From assembly GCA_963793845.1 (NCBI GenBank), contig CAWCBG010000014.1, positions 744,001 to 808,000 on the forward strand: a stretch of 64,000 nt of DNA. The letters are read 5' to 3'. The DNA is from CAWCBG01 sp963793845 (GTDB taxonomy: Bacteria > Acidobacteriota > Terriglobia > Terriglobales > Acidobacteriaceae). Of this stretch, positions 47,848 through 56,646 are shown piece by piece. The number at the start of each line of letters is the position of its first letter. The first letter of the stretch is position 1. The position numbers and the translations under genes are program-made. Below the pieces are notes generated by a model. That model had not been told where the DNA came from. It did no database searches and worked only from the letters and a program-made list of their open reading frames with translations.

Positions 47848-49545
47848 ATGAAGATTGCGTCGCTATCCGTCAAGAACTATCGCACTCTCGAGGACCTCTC
47901 CTTGTCCTTCCCGTCCTCATATACCGCAATCTGCGGAGCGAACGATTCTGGGAAAACCAACGTCATCCGCGCGATTCGGGCGCTCCTGAAAGAAGAATTC
48001 GGCGTGCCCTTCAACTTCTTGGGCCCAGGCCCGGATCTCTCTATCCAAGAGGATTACCCGAAGTGGAAGGCTACTGAGCCACACGAGAGGGAGATTGAGT
48101 TCGGAATCGAGTTGATCATCGACAAGGAACGCGACGCTGGCCTTTACTCCGTCATCGTAAAGCAACTCGAACTTACTGCGCCGACGGCCCCGTTACCCCT
48201 AAAGCTCACGGCAAGATACCGCGGCGAGAGCCTGCGGCCGGAGATAGTGGTGCAGGCGTGCGGAACCGACTACGGGGATATTACCGCTGAGGAGATTCTG
48301 AATAAGCTGCAATCCTCTAAGAGCATTTTCGTCTACAACTCGACCCAAGTTAACCCGCGGGAATTCTTCGGGACGCGGAGCATGGGTGGTTACATGAAGG
48401 AGATTGCGGGACAGCAGGAAGACCTGCTTGCCTCTATGAAGAAGACGGTCGATAAGAGCCTGGCAAAGATCTCGAAAGCTCAACAGGCCGAATTCGAAAC
48501 CCTCTTGGGGCGACTCGAGAGCAAGTACAAAGTTGGACTGACGCTACCCACGTTTGATGTCGGTTCGATGCCATTTAGCATCGCATTGGGCGATCGCAAG
48601 ATGGAAGTCCCCCTCGACGATTGGGGCAGTGGAACGAAGAACCGAACTCATATCCTGCTTACCCTGTTCCGGGCCAAGCAACGGGGTGAAGCCGAAGCGT
48701 CCGCAGGTAAAGTGACGCCTGTAATCATTATCGAGGAGCCAGAGAGCTTTCTCCATCCGTCAGCCCAAGCGGAATTTGGGCGCGTTCTGCAAGACATCGC
48801 TGAGGAGTTCCAGGTACAGGTCATAACGACTACGCACAGCCCGTACTTGTTGAGCATGAGCGACCCAGGCTCGAATATCCTTCTGCGGCGACACGTCTCG
48901 TACAAGCAGCTAAGACAGACGGAACAGGTTGAGGTCACGCCCACCGAGTGGATGGAGCCTTTCGGACAGGCACTCGGACTGGAGGCGGACGAACTACAGC
49001 CGTGGAAGCACATGATGCTGTCGGGATCCGATTCGATTCTGTTGGTGGAAGGCGATATTGACAAAGAATACTTCGAGATGCTGCGTAAACCGGAGCATGG
49101 GGCCAATCAGCTCAACTTTAGTGGTGACGTAGAGTCGTATGAGGGGACCGGAAACCTCCACAACACGATATTGCTTAAGTTTGTGCGAGACCGGTTCAAG
49201 AAGATGTTCGTCACCTTCGACCTGGACGCGGCTTGCCACCTGGAGAAGCGTCTCGATGCGCTAAAGCTCGTCAAGGGAGCTGATTACGTGCCGATAGGTG
49301 TGAACGCAGGGGGCAAGAGATGCATCGAGGGGCTTCTGCCTGAATCCGTCGTAAAGTCGGTGTATTCAGCAAACGCATCTTTGGTTCAGGCGCAAACCAG
49401 CAACATCAAGGAAGAGGCGGAGAGCGCGAAGAACAAACTCAAGAAACTCTTGCTGGAAGAGTTTAAGAAAGTTGCAAAACCCGGGCCCGAATACTACGGC
49501 CAGTTCTACTCGGTCGTAAAGGTCATCAACAAGGCTCTTTCATAG
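47848..49545 (+). CDS. OLD-family ATP-dependent nuclease (ABC ATPase plus Toprim)
   Basis: A 565-residue protein. I start at ATG 47848 (MKIASLSVKNYRTLEDLSLS), with CGGAG upstream; the frame continues to 47821 but is untypical. Residues 30-37 are the Walker A GANDSGKT. WGSGTKNRTHILLTLF is signature-like, PVIIIEEPESFLHPSAQAE is Walker B and TTTHSPYLLSM the switch His. The Toprim domain begins SILLVEGDIDKEYFEML and has a later DLDA element. It resembles class 1 OLD or GajA nucleases linked to phage defence. No helicase (GajB-like) neighbour. GC content appears lower than in flanking genes, suggesting transfer. Confidence 0.87.
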   Translation: MKIASLSVKNYRTLEDLSLSFPSSYTAICGANDSGKTNVIRAIRALLKEEFGVPFNFLGPGPDLSIQEDYPKWKATEPHEREIEFGIELIIDKERDAGLYSVIVKQLELTAPTAPLPLKLTARYRGESLRPEIVVQACGTDYGDITAEEILNKLQSSKSIFVYNSTQVNPREFFGTRSMGGYMKEIAGQQEDLLASMKKTVDKSLAKISKAQQAEFETLLGRLESKYKVGLTLPTFDVGSMPFSIALGDRKMEVPLDDWGSGTKNRTHILLTLFRAKQRGEAEASAGKVTPVIIIEEPESFLHPSAQAEFGRVLQDIAEEFQVQVITTTHSPYLLSMSDPGSNILLRRHVSYKQLRQTEQVEVTPTEWMEPFGQALGLEADELQPWKHMMLSGSDSILLVEGDIDKEYFEMLRKPEHGANQLNFSGDVESYEGTGNLHNTILLKFVRDRFKKMFVTFDLDAACHLEKRLDALKLVKGADYVPIGVNAGGKRCIEGLLPESVVKSVYSANASLVQAQTSNIKEEAESAKNKLKKLLLEEFKKVAKPGPEYYGQFYSVVKVINKALS

Positions 49546-49827
49546 CGCGGGTGCCCCTGGTCTCGCGTCTTTCGAGACCCGGGCGAAGCTCCAGTGCGGG
49601 AAAATGGCGGGTTAGACAAACTTCAGCTTTGGCACATCCCACTCATTTACCCGGATCAGTAACCTTTCCTCGAAAGCATATGCGTGAAAGCTACCACTAC
49701 GCGGCCAAAGGTCCGGCGCTTCCCGGCTGATTGGCGTGTAGTCCCAGGTCTCGAACAGCGCGAGACCCTTCGGCAAGCTCAGGCCAGGCTCTGGGGCACC
49801 CCCCGCCATCCGCCGACAAGCGCCGGG

Positions 49828-50664
49828 TCAGCGATAGGGCTCGCAGAAGTCGGGAGCTTTTGTTCCGAGCAATCGGCAGCCGCGTCCGATTTCATTGCGA
49901 ATCAGGGAGCAGGCGTTTTCGGCATTGCAGGGTGGGTGCGTCGCGGGGCCCACTTGCAGGCATTGTTTCACTAACTGCTTCGCTGCGGCCTTACCAATTT
50001 CTTTGCGACAAGAGGTGCTGGGCCCGTTGGGGTTCTCGCCTGTGGTCGGCGCCAGCGATCCCAGGTCGTCGGCTGGCGCCCGATTTTTCTGGGGCGGAGC
50101 CACGATGGTCTGCGGCACCGGCGCCTGCGGCGGAGCGCTTCCGGTCTCGTACAAAGCTTCGAACGGTGGCCGCTGGACGATGGCGCGGCCGTCGAAGGGG
50201 AAGTCGCATTTGTTGTCGACGATCACACCCAGTTGATAGCCGCGATACTGCACCCGGCAGGAATACAGAGGCGAGCCGTCGCCGGCATTGCCGGTGGGGA
50301 GCAGAGCCGCATCGCCGGGCTGGTAGGCGCGCCATTCGGCCTGCCCGTAGGCGACTTCGTACTCGGAGGCAACCACCTCCCGACCGTCGAGTGCAATTTT
50401 GCAACTGCCGTCAATCCACTTTCCCGGATAAAGGCTCGCGCCAGATTTGCCGCGGCAAAGGTAAACCGGCGCGGCTTGCGAGGACGACCGTCCGCGCCCA
50501 CCGGCCACTGCGCCCGGGCCAGGAGCTTCGGGAGCCTGCAGCGGCTTCCATTGCAGCGGCGATTCCTGCGCGCTCGACGCGGGTGGGGACAGAAACAGCA
50601 GCAGCGAGACAATGCCCGCAGTCAGCGGGTAGCGCAGCGGAGCTTGCCTGTCCATTTCTGCCAT
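49828..50664 (-). CDS. Secreted protein with DM9 repeats
   Basis: About 278 residues from ATG 50664. A signal peptide (APLRYPLTAGIVSLLLFLSP then ASSAQ) is followed by a Pro/Gln-rich linker, two DM9-type repeats (YPGKWIDGSCKIALDGREV with SEYEVAYG; then YRGYQLGVIVDNKCDFPFDGRAI) and a C-terminal domain rich in Cys (CRKEIGKAAAKQLVKQCLQV, CNAENACSLI). DM9 modules bind carbohydrates in animals. Function here is unknown; probably an extracytoplasmic ligand-binding protein. The open frame extends to 50859, but that part is Arg/Ala-rich and unlikely. Confidence 0.72.
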   Translation of the reverse strand: MAEMDRQAPLRYPLTAGIVSLLLFLSPPASSAQESPLQWKPLQAPEAPGPGAVAGGRGRSSSQAAPVYLCRGKSGASLYPGKWIDGSCKIALDGREVVASEYEVAYGQAEWRAYQPGDAALLPTGNAGDGSPLYSCRVQYRGYQLGVIVDNKCDFPFDGRAIVQRPPFEALYETGSAPPQAPVPQTIVAPPQKNRAPADDLGSLAPTTGENPNGPSTSCRKEIGKAAAKQLVKQCLQVGPATHPPCNAENACSLIRNEIGRGCRLLGTKAPDFCEPYR

Positions 50665-50677
50665 GGCTGTGCGTTGC

Positions 50678-51151
50678 CTACTTGCACCAGCAGCGCGCCT
50701 GAAATTCACATTCCTGTTTGCCGAAGGGACTATCGGTGCCCTGCTTGCACGTAGCTTGCTTGCCGCCGTTGCAGCTGATGCTGCATCCCCCGCAGTATTG
50801 GCTTGGGCCTGCCTTGCAGGAAGTAGGCTCTTGCGCCGCCTGTGCCGCAGCTCCTCCACCGCTGCTGGAAGCCGATCCCAGCACCCCAGCTACGGCCTCG
50901 TTGAAGGAGCGCTTGCCGTTTTTTCCGCACCAGTCGTGGATCTTCTTAACATCGTCTGCCAGGGCGGAATCACTCTGGGTGTAGCGGGGATCGGGGCTGC
51001 TGGCGTTGGCGTAGCCCTGAATATAGGCGGTGAACAACTCCTTTTGGGAGCCGCTGGCGCTTTTGAAAGTGTCGCAGGTTAAGGATGCTATGGACTGTGC
51101 CGTCGCAGACGCGGCAAAGATCGCGGCCACGAAGGACAAGTAGAGGATCAT
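50678..51151 (-). CDS. Secreted Cys-rich protein with HdeA-like N-terminal part
   Basis: 157 residues from ATG 51151 (MILYLSFVAAIFAASATAQ, a signal peptide). Residues ~20-80 (SIASLTCDTFKSASGSQKEL FTAYIQGYA ... IHDWCGKNGKRSF) resemble the HdeA/HdeB-like helical domain with one Cys pair. The C-terminus (SCKAGPSQYCGGCSISCNGG, then CKQGTDSPFGKQECEFQARC) has eight more cysteines and may form a small disulfide knot. It is transcribed with the DM9 gene, 13 bp apart, and probably functions in the same extracytoplasmic place. Confidence 0.68.
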   Translation of the reverse strand: MILYLSFVAAIFAASATAQSIASLTCDTFKSASGSQKELFTAYIQGYANASSPDPRYTQSDSALADDVKKIHDWCGKNGKRSFNEAVAGVLGSASSSGGGAAAQAAQEPTSCKAGPSQYCGGCSISCNGGKQATCKQGTDSPFGKQECEFQARCWCK

Positions 51152-51322
51152 CGCGAAGTTCTGGCGTTTCAACTGGGTCTCCGTGAGGTCGTGATGATTG
51201 GGTCGGCACTCTACCAAAAAGATCTTTGGTATGTCAACGAATCTATGGCGGGGGGTGACGTCAAGCTGCTTGTGTAAGAACGCGGAGGTTGCGGGTTTTC
51301 CATTGCAGCTTGAAGCGCAGGG

Positions 51323-51447
51323 TGCCCCACTCATTCCTGCCTTTGGAATGAGTGGGATTAGGCATACTCCACACCAGGAGTTTCCATCGAGGTCATGGAA
51401 AAATCTTCAATCCCACACATTCGAAGATCGCGAATGTGTGGGGCACG
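51323..51447. repeat. Pair of long palindromes (BIME-like)
   Basis: Stem 1: CCCACTCATTCC (51326-51337) with GGAATGAGTGGG (51345-51356). Stem 2: CCCACACATTCG (51412-51423) with CGAATGTGTGGG (51431-51442). Both are 12-bp perfect. The outer ends are also inverted copies of each other (GTGCCCCAC.CATTC), so the whole is a mirrored doublet upstream of the CarboxypepD-type gene. Confidence 0.7.
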
Positions 51448-51594
51448 CGACCCCGGTCTGTAAATTTCTCGCGACGGCACGGAGGTGCAATGGGCCCCAA
51501 ACCGTGTTTGTGCTAGTCTTGCGAGCAACGCGACACTTTCCTGAACGATCTCACTTCTGTGCAAGTGTCGCTTCGTGGGGAGAAAAACGAACAA

Positions 51595-52728
51595 ATGGGC
51601 CCGAGGGTGTGGCAGAAGTATTCAAGTCCTTTCTTTGGAGTCACTTTACTCAGTGTCGGACTGATTTGCGGCCTTTGGCTGGGCTCCTCGCCTCTGTTAG
51701 CGCAGGCGGATCGGGCACCCTCCGCCGCGACGGCCAGTGAGTCCCCGGGACGCGCTGCCGACCTCACCACGCCCGCGAGCGGGCAGCAGCAGAATCCCCT
51801 GGCGACGGGAAGCATCAGCGGGACCGTGCTGGATGTGACGGGCGCGCCGGTTTCCGGGGCCCAGGTCAGCCTCAAGCGCGAGGCGACAATCCCTGTCCAG
51901 GTGACTCCCACGGCGCAGGACGGTCAATTCTCCTTTACCGGCGTTACGCCCGGACCGTTCGAGCTGAGCATCGCCCTGGCGGGCTTCAAGACGAAGACGG
52001 TGTCGGGCACGGTGCCCGCCACGCAGGGCTACCTGCTTCCGGCGGTCAAGCTCGAGTTGGCTCCAGTAGTCACCGACGTGAGCGTGCGGCTGACGACGGA
52101 GGAGATTGCACAAGAACAGATCAAGGAACAGGAACAGCAACGCCTGCTGGCCGTGATTCCCAATTTTTATGCGAGCTACGTGGCCGACGCCGCGCCCATG
52201 AACCCGAAGCAGAAATTCGAGTTGGCGTGGAAGCTGGCCATCGATCCGACATCGTTTGTGATCGCCGGAATCATTGCGGGAGGAGAGCAGGCGAACAACT
52301 CGTTCCCCGGTTACGGACAGGGCGCGGCGGGCTATGCACGGCGCTTCGGTGCGGCGTATGGAGATTTTTTTATCGGCAATTACATCAGCAACGCCATCCT
52401 GCCATCCATTCTGAAACAGGATCCGCGTTATTTTTACAAAGGGACGGGCACAGTCAAGTCGCGTATTCGTTATGCGCTGGCAATGTCGGTGATGGCGAAG
52501 GGCGACAATGGCCACTGGCAGCCGAACTACTCGGGGATCCTGGGAAGCCTGGCGGCGGGCGGCATCTCCAATCTGTATTACCCCGAAGGAAGCGAGCATG
52601 GTTTCAGTACCACGCTGAACAATACGCTTATCGGGATTGGGACGTCGGCGGGGGTAAACATCCTGCAGGAATTCCTGTTTCGCAAATTGACGCCGAAAAT
52701 CCCGAAGCACGATCACCCGGCCAACTAA
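51595..52728 (+). CDS. Secreted protein with CarboxypepD_reg-like domain
   Basis: About 377 residues from ATG 51595 (start could be 51559). The signal peptide is FGVTLLSVGLICGLWLGSSP followed by LLAQ. Residues ~70-150 form a carboxypeptidase-regulatory-like Ig fold (SISGTVLDVTGAPVSGAQVS, DGQFSFTGVTPGPFELSIAL). The second half (FELAWKLAIDPTSFVIAGII ... DPRYFYKGTGTVKSRIRYAL) is Gly/Tyr-rich with membrane-like short segments and may interact with the outer membrane. Common as an accessory surface protein in Acidobacteriota; role unknown. Confidence 0.7.
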   Translation: MGPRVWQKYSSPFFGVTLLSVGLICGLWLGSSPLLAQADRAPSAATASESPGRAADLTTPASGQQQNPLATGSISGTVLDVTGAPVSGAQVSLKREATIPVQVTPTAQDGQFSFTGVTPGPFELSIALAGFKTKTVSGTVPATQGYLLPAVKLELAPVVTDVSVRLTTEEIAQEQIKEQEQQRLLAVIPNFYASYVADAAPMNPKQKFELAWKLAIDPTSFVIAGIIAGGEQANNSFPGYGQGAAGYARRFGAAYGDFFIGNYISNAILPSILKQDPRYFYKGTGTVKSRIRYALAMSVMAKGDNGHWQPNYSGILGSLAAGGISNLYYPEGSEHGFSTTLNNTLIGIGTSAGVNILQEFLFRKLTPKIPKHDHPAN

Positions 52729-52779
52729 AGCAGATTCCGGCTTGCTGTGTCCGCGCCACCGAGTCTATTTGGGGCGTCA

Positions 52780-52812
52780 GGACGTGGCGCTGAAAGCGCC
52801 ACTCTACCCGCC
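52780..52812. repeat. Intergenic hairpin GTGGCGCTGAAAGCGCCAC
   Basis: GTGGCGCT-GAA-AGCGCCAC with CTCTACCCG following. It is another copy of the CTGAAGCGC...CTACCCG family found in dnaE2 and at 58785, in the 190-bp gap between converging genes. Confidence 0.55.
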
Positions 52813-52921
52813 CGCAGTTGGGATACGGCGATTGTGGAACCGCTCTAAACGCGCACTCCAGCGTGATCAGGAGTGACGGGCCAGCCCGCCACATCGCACG
52901 CTCAGAAAAGTGGCGTCAGCT

Positions 52922-54985
52922 TTACATCCCGTTGGGATTCGCGCTTTGCGGCTGATACGGCGTCTGCAAATACTTGCGTGCTTCGTCCAGCGCGTTCTGC
53001 GTGTTGTCGTTGGTCTGCAGCGCCTGGCGATATTCGTTGGAGGCGCGCTCGCGCTGTCCGGTCAGGTCGAAGATCTTGCCTAGCTGGATATGACTCCAGA
53101 CTTCGGTCCAGCGCGGATCGCCGTCGCCATTGAGGGCTTCGCGATAGGCATTCGCCGCCGACTGGTAGTTGTGCTGCAGGAAGAACACCTCGGCGATGCG
53201 GTAATGCGCCAGCGAGCTGTTGCGGTTGATGTCGAGCGCCTTCTGGAACTCCTTGAGCGCTTCGGTGAGATCGCCGGTTTCGACATCCTGCTGGCCGCGC
53301 ACGATCGAGGTCCGCACCCGCAGCTCGGCCGAATTCTTCAGCACATCGTTGTTGGGATCGATGGTGATCTTGCGCGGCTTGCCGAAGGTCTCGACCGCAT
53401 AGGCTGAGTTGGTGCCCGATACCTCGATGCGCTTGGTTTCGCTCTTGCCGTCGGTGTCGATCTTTAGCTCCACCGGCATGCGGAAGAGATCGAGGTCCTG
53501 CTGAATCTCGCCGACCACGCGGAAGCCTTTGGCGGTGCGGTAGATGGTGTACTTGTCTTTGAACTCGGGCGCGCCGGTCGAGTCGAGCCATTGGGTGAAG
53601 AACCAGGTGAGTTGCTGCCCGGAGTCCTGCTCCGCCACCTGGCGGAACTGATCGACGGTAACTGCCTTGCCCGCGTACTTCGCGATGAAGTCGCGCATGG
53701 TCTTGTCGAAGGCCTGATCGCCAATAACCCATCGCAGCATGTGCAGGATCATTCCACCCTTGTCCGAGGTCAGGGACTGGAACTCGGGAGAGAATGGATC
53801 CATCTTGCCGACCTGCGACAGGGGCACGGAAACATAAGCCAGGGCCCCGACTGACATGTCCTTGGTGACTTCCTCGAAGCCGCCCTCACCGGCGACGTGC
53901 AACACATACAGCGCCTCGGAGTAGCGGGCGAAACCGTCATTCAGCCACCAGTCGTCCTTGGTGGCCGGGCTGACCATGGTGCCCCACCATTGATGCGCGA
54001 TATTGTTGGCCAGCAGCCGGTAGTTTACTTTCTGGGTGAACGCCCGGCCCGCGATGGCGGCAATTTCCGGCGCCCAGGCGGAGGGAACGGTGTCGTCGGG
54101 CAATTCGACGACATTGAGGTTAGGGCTGAACGGCGGCCCGAATTCCGAGGTCAGGAAGAAGAACTCTTTCGAGGCGGTATCGGCATAAGCCGCGGCAACA
54201 GCCTTGTGTTGCGCTGTGGTGTAGACGGTGATGTTCAGGCCGCCTTCGGTGTTCTTGGTCTGCTCGTACTTGCCGATGATGATGGTGCCGGGAAAGCTGG
54301 GCTTGTCGTAGGTGAAGGTAACTGTTTTGCTGCCCGGCGGAAGGGCCATCTTCTCAGCCGAAGCGCGGCTTCCGCCTCTGCGCGTGCCGGCCCTGGGAGC
54401 TTCCGTCGGCTCCATGATGGGCGCGGGCGCTCCCGACGTCTGCTTGCCGCTGCCGATCACGGTATATCCGTCCGGAACGCTGATGGTGATGGTGGAAGTA
54501 AATCGGTCGGTGCCATAGCCGACCATCGGGAACCACCGGCCGGCGTAGAGCAGGTAGCTGATGGGATCGCCGATGTAGGCCAGCTTCAGGCCCTGCACCG
54601 GGCTGTCGTCGGCCGATTGGAGAGCGCCTTCGTACTCGAAATAGAGCGTGGTGCTGGTTCCCTTCGATAGCGGATTGGGCAGCGAGATGCGGATGGTCGA
54701 ATCCTGGCTGACGCGCTCCGCGATGAGCGGCTGGCCATTCGCATCGAGCACTCGCGTGGGGCGAAGATCGTTGTGTAGCTCAAGAATGACAATGTTGAGG
54801 TCTTCGGTGGCGGTGAACTTCACCCGGGCTTGCGCCTTGATCTGGTGCGTCTGGGGCGTGACGACCGCCTGGATGGCGTAATCGTCAATATGAATGCGCT
54901 GCCTCTCGGCGGCGAACGCCATTGCCGACAGCGCTAAAAGTACGATTGCCAGTGCGCGCACGAAACCCGGTGCGGTCTTTCGCAT
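52922..54985 (-). CDS. M1-fold peptidase homologue without catalytic zinc site, with TPR tail
   Basis: About 687 residues from ATG 54985 (signal peptide APGFVRALAIVLLALSAMAF). The fold follows M1 aminopeptidases, but the HEXXH helix reads NNIAHQWWG (~325-333): first His and catalytic Glu are both Asn. The third ligand region is WWLNDGFARY with Asp for Glu, and a GAMEN motif is not seen (PDDTVPSAWAPEIAAI instead). The protein is thus probably not a peptidase. The C-terminal ~150 residues contain TPR units (ALKEFQKALDINRNSSLAHY, AANAYREALNGDGDPRWTEV). Precedes lpxB's end in the same orientation. Confidence 0.8.
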   Translation of the reverse strand: MRKTAPGFVRALAIVLLALSAMAFAAERQRIHIDDYAIQAVVTPQTHQIKAQARVKFTATEDLNIVILELHNDLRPTRVLDANGQPLIAERVSQDSTIRISLPNPLSKGTSTTLYFEYEGALQSADDSPVQGLKLAYIGDPISYLLYAGRWFPMVGYGTDRFTSTITISVPDGYTVIGSGKQTSGAPAPIMEPTEAPRAGTRRGGSRASAEKMALPPGSKTVTFTYDKPSFPGTIIIGKYEQTKNTEGGLNITVYTTAQHKAVAAAYADTASKEFFFLTSEFGPPFSPNLNVVELPDDTVPSAWAPEIAAIAGRAFTQKVNYRLLANNIAHQWWGTMVSPATKDDWWLNDGFARYSEALYVLHVAGEGGFEEVTKDMSVGALAYVSVPLSQVGKMDPFSPEFQSLTSDKGGMILHMLRWVIGDQAFDKTMRDFIAKYAGKAVTVDQFRQVAEQDSGQQLTWFFTQWLDSTGAPEFKDKYTIYRTAKGFRVVGEIQQDLDLFRMPVELKIDTDGKSETKRIEVSGTNSAYAVETFGKPRKITIDPNNDVLKNSAELRVRTSIVRGQQDVETGDLTEALKEFQKALDINRNSSLAHYRIAEVFFLQHNYQSAANAYREALNGDGDPRWTEVWSHIQLGKIFDLTGQRERASNEYRQALQTNDNTQNALDEARKYLQTPYQPQSANPNGM

Positions 54986-55071
54986 TATGGAGAGCGCTCC
55001 TGCCCTACTGCTCACTATAAACGATGAAAAATCAACATGAAAGGACGCGGAGTCGCCGCTAGCCTTCGAAT

Positions 55072-56226
55072 TCATACCGGCCGTTCCAGAAGCAGAAAAA
55101 TTGCCTTCGCGGCGCGCTCGCTCGCGTCCATGTTGACGCCGCCTGCGCCCAGCTTCTGCCGCACCTCGCGAAAGTCGGCGAGCATCTTCTCCCGGGCCAC
55201 GCCGTCGGGCAACAGGCCGCGCAACTGGGCAGCAACCTGCTCGGCAGTCAAGTCATCCTGCACCAGTTCAGTGACGACATCGCGTTCCGCGATCAGGTTC
55301 ACCATGGCGAAGCGGTCTACCTTTACTAGACGGCGGCCAAGGCTCCACGTAAGCGGAGCCACGCGATAGACCATGGTGAACGGCGTTCCGATCAGCGCCG
55401 CTTCGAGCGTTGACGTGCCGCTGGCTACCGCTGCCACTCGCGCATGCAGCAGCATCGCCCGGGCATCGCGCGTGAATGTGATTGGCGGGCCCGAGTAACT
55501 GCGCAGAAACGTTGTCATCCAATCCGCGCTAAGCGTGGAAGCGACTGGCACTATGTAAACGTAATCGGGCCCCAGAAGTTGCGCTGCTCCTAGGAGCGTC
55601 GGGAGGATGCGCGACACTTCGCCGCGCCGGCTGCCGGGGAGGAGCGCAATCCATTCACGAGCGGGATCTAGGCCGTAGTTGGCGGCAAATTCTTCGCGGG
55701 AGATGTTGGGGGCTGCCAGTGCGGCCAGTGGATGCCCGACGTACTCGGCATCGATGCCACGCTCGCGATAGAACTTCTCCTCGAAGGGGAAGATCACCAG
55801 CATCTTGCTTACATACTTGCGGACGAGTTCGATGCGCGATGGCCGCCACGCCCAAAGTTGCGGGCTGACGTAATAGATCACCGGGATGCCGCGCTTGTGC
55901 AGCTCTTTCGCCAGCCGAAAGTTGAAGTCGGGAAAGTCGATGAGTACGGCGGCGTCAGGCTTGCGGCGTTCGGCCTCGCGCACGACGTGGCGAAAACGAC
56001 GGTAGATGCGCGGCAGATGCTCGACGACCTCGGCCAGGCCGACGACGGCAATCTCATGCGCATCGACCACCAGATCGCAGCCAGCGGCGCGCATGGTTTC
56101 TCCGCCGACGCCGAAGAACTCAGGCGCCTCCAGGCCGCGGTCGGCAGCCTCGTGGCGTAGAGCTTCCATCAGCTTCGCGCCATAGACCTCGCCCGAAGCT
56201 TCTCCGGCAGAGATGAGGATTCGCAC
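55072..56226 (-). CDS. lpxB: Lipid-A-disaccharide synthase LpxB
   Basis: A 384-residue glycosyltransferase starting with GTG at 56226. Motifs are ISAGEASGEVYGAKLMEAL, ALIDFPDFNFRLAKELHKRG, IYYVSPQLWAWRPSRI, the nucleotide-binding end LLPGSRRGEVSRILPTLLGA, and SGTSTLEAALIGTPFTMVYR. It condenses UDP-diacylglucosamine and lipid X in lipid A synthesis, so the organism has an outer membrane. Shares orientation with the upstream MsbA-like ABC gene, but 420 bp of repeat separates them. Confidence 0.93.
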   Translation of the reverse strand: MRILISAGEASGEVYGAKLMEALRHEAADRGLEAPEFFGVGGETMRAAGCDLVVDAHEIAVVGLAEVVEHLPRIYRRFRHVVREAERRKPDAAVLIDFPDFNFRLAKELHKRGIPVIYYVSPQLWAWRPSRIELVRKYVSKMLVIFPFEEKFYRERGIDAEYVGHPLAALAAPNISREEFAANYGLDPAREWIALLPGSRRGEVSRILPTLLGAAQLLGPDYVYIVPVASTLSADWMTTFLRSYSGPPITFTRDARAMLLHARVAAVASGTSTLEAALIGTPFTMVYRVAPLTWSLGRRLVKVDRFAMVNLIAERDVVTELVQDDLTAEQVAAQLRGLLPDGVAREKMLADFREVRQKLGAGGVNMDASERAAKAIFLLLERPV

Positions 56227-56322
56227 GTAAGGATTATGACATTCGAACGTATGAGGGTTGGCGGGAGAGCGAGGCGCCGGGCAAAATGCTTCGCCCCACT
56301 AGATCGTTCACTCTTCAGTGCG

Positions 56323-56576
56323 TGTCATCCCGAGCGCAGCGAAGCGGAGTCGAGGGACCTGCAGTTTGTTTGCAGCTGGATGCACCATCCGTCGCTCGGT
56401 CCCGCTATTTCTGTCATTGTGAGCGAAGCACTCGCGGTTTTTGCGAGTACGGAATCGACGAACCCCTACGGGATCGCGTGGGCAATAGGTGCAGAGAGTT
56501 GAGCACTGCCGGCAAACTACAGGGCCCTCGGCTACGCTCGTTCGCTGCCGCGAACTCTCTCCGCTCGGGATGACAC
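56323..56576. repeat. Inverted-repeat intergenic element (GTCATCCCGAGC-type)
   Basis: The left end TGTCATCCCGAGCGCAGC with GGACCTGCAGTTTG and the right end GCAAACTACAGGGCCCTCGG...GCTCGGGATGACAC are inverted copies of one another, ~250 bp long overall. An internal GTCATTGTGAGCGAAGCAC sub-repeat is present. It fills the gap between the ABC gene and lpxB. Confidence 0.65.
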
Positions 56577-56646
56577 TCTGCCGGGTGACGTACCCAACTG
56601 CGCCGGTGTCTCACAGGCGTGGGCTCTCGGAATCTCCGAGGACACC

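Noticed and set aside
47848..49545. Gabija system (GajA plus GajB)
   Set aside because: No UvrD-like helicase follows or precedes the OLD gene; only a single OLD-type nuclease is supported.
49612..49809. A 65-codon minus-strand open frame with a partly plausible peptide (AYAFEERLLIRVNEWDVPK)
   Set aside because: It runs through a CTTCGGCAAGCTCAGG-like dispersed repeat and has no supported start; could be a relic but not a supportable gene.
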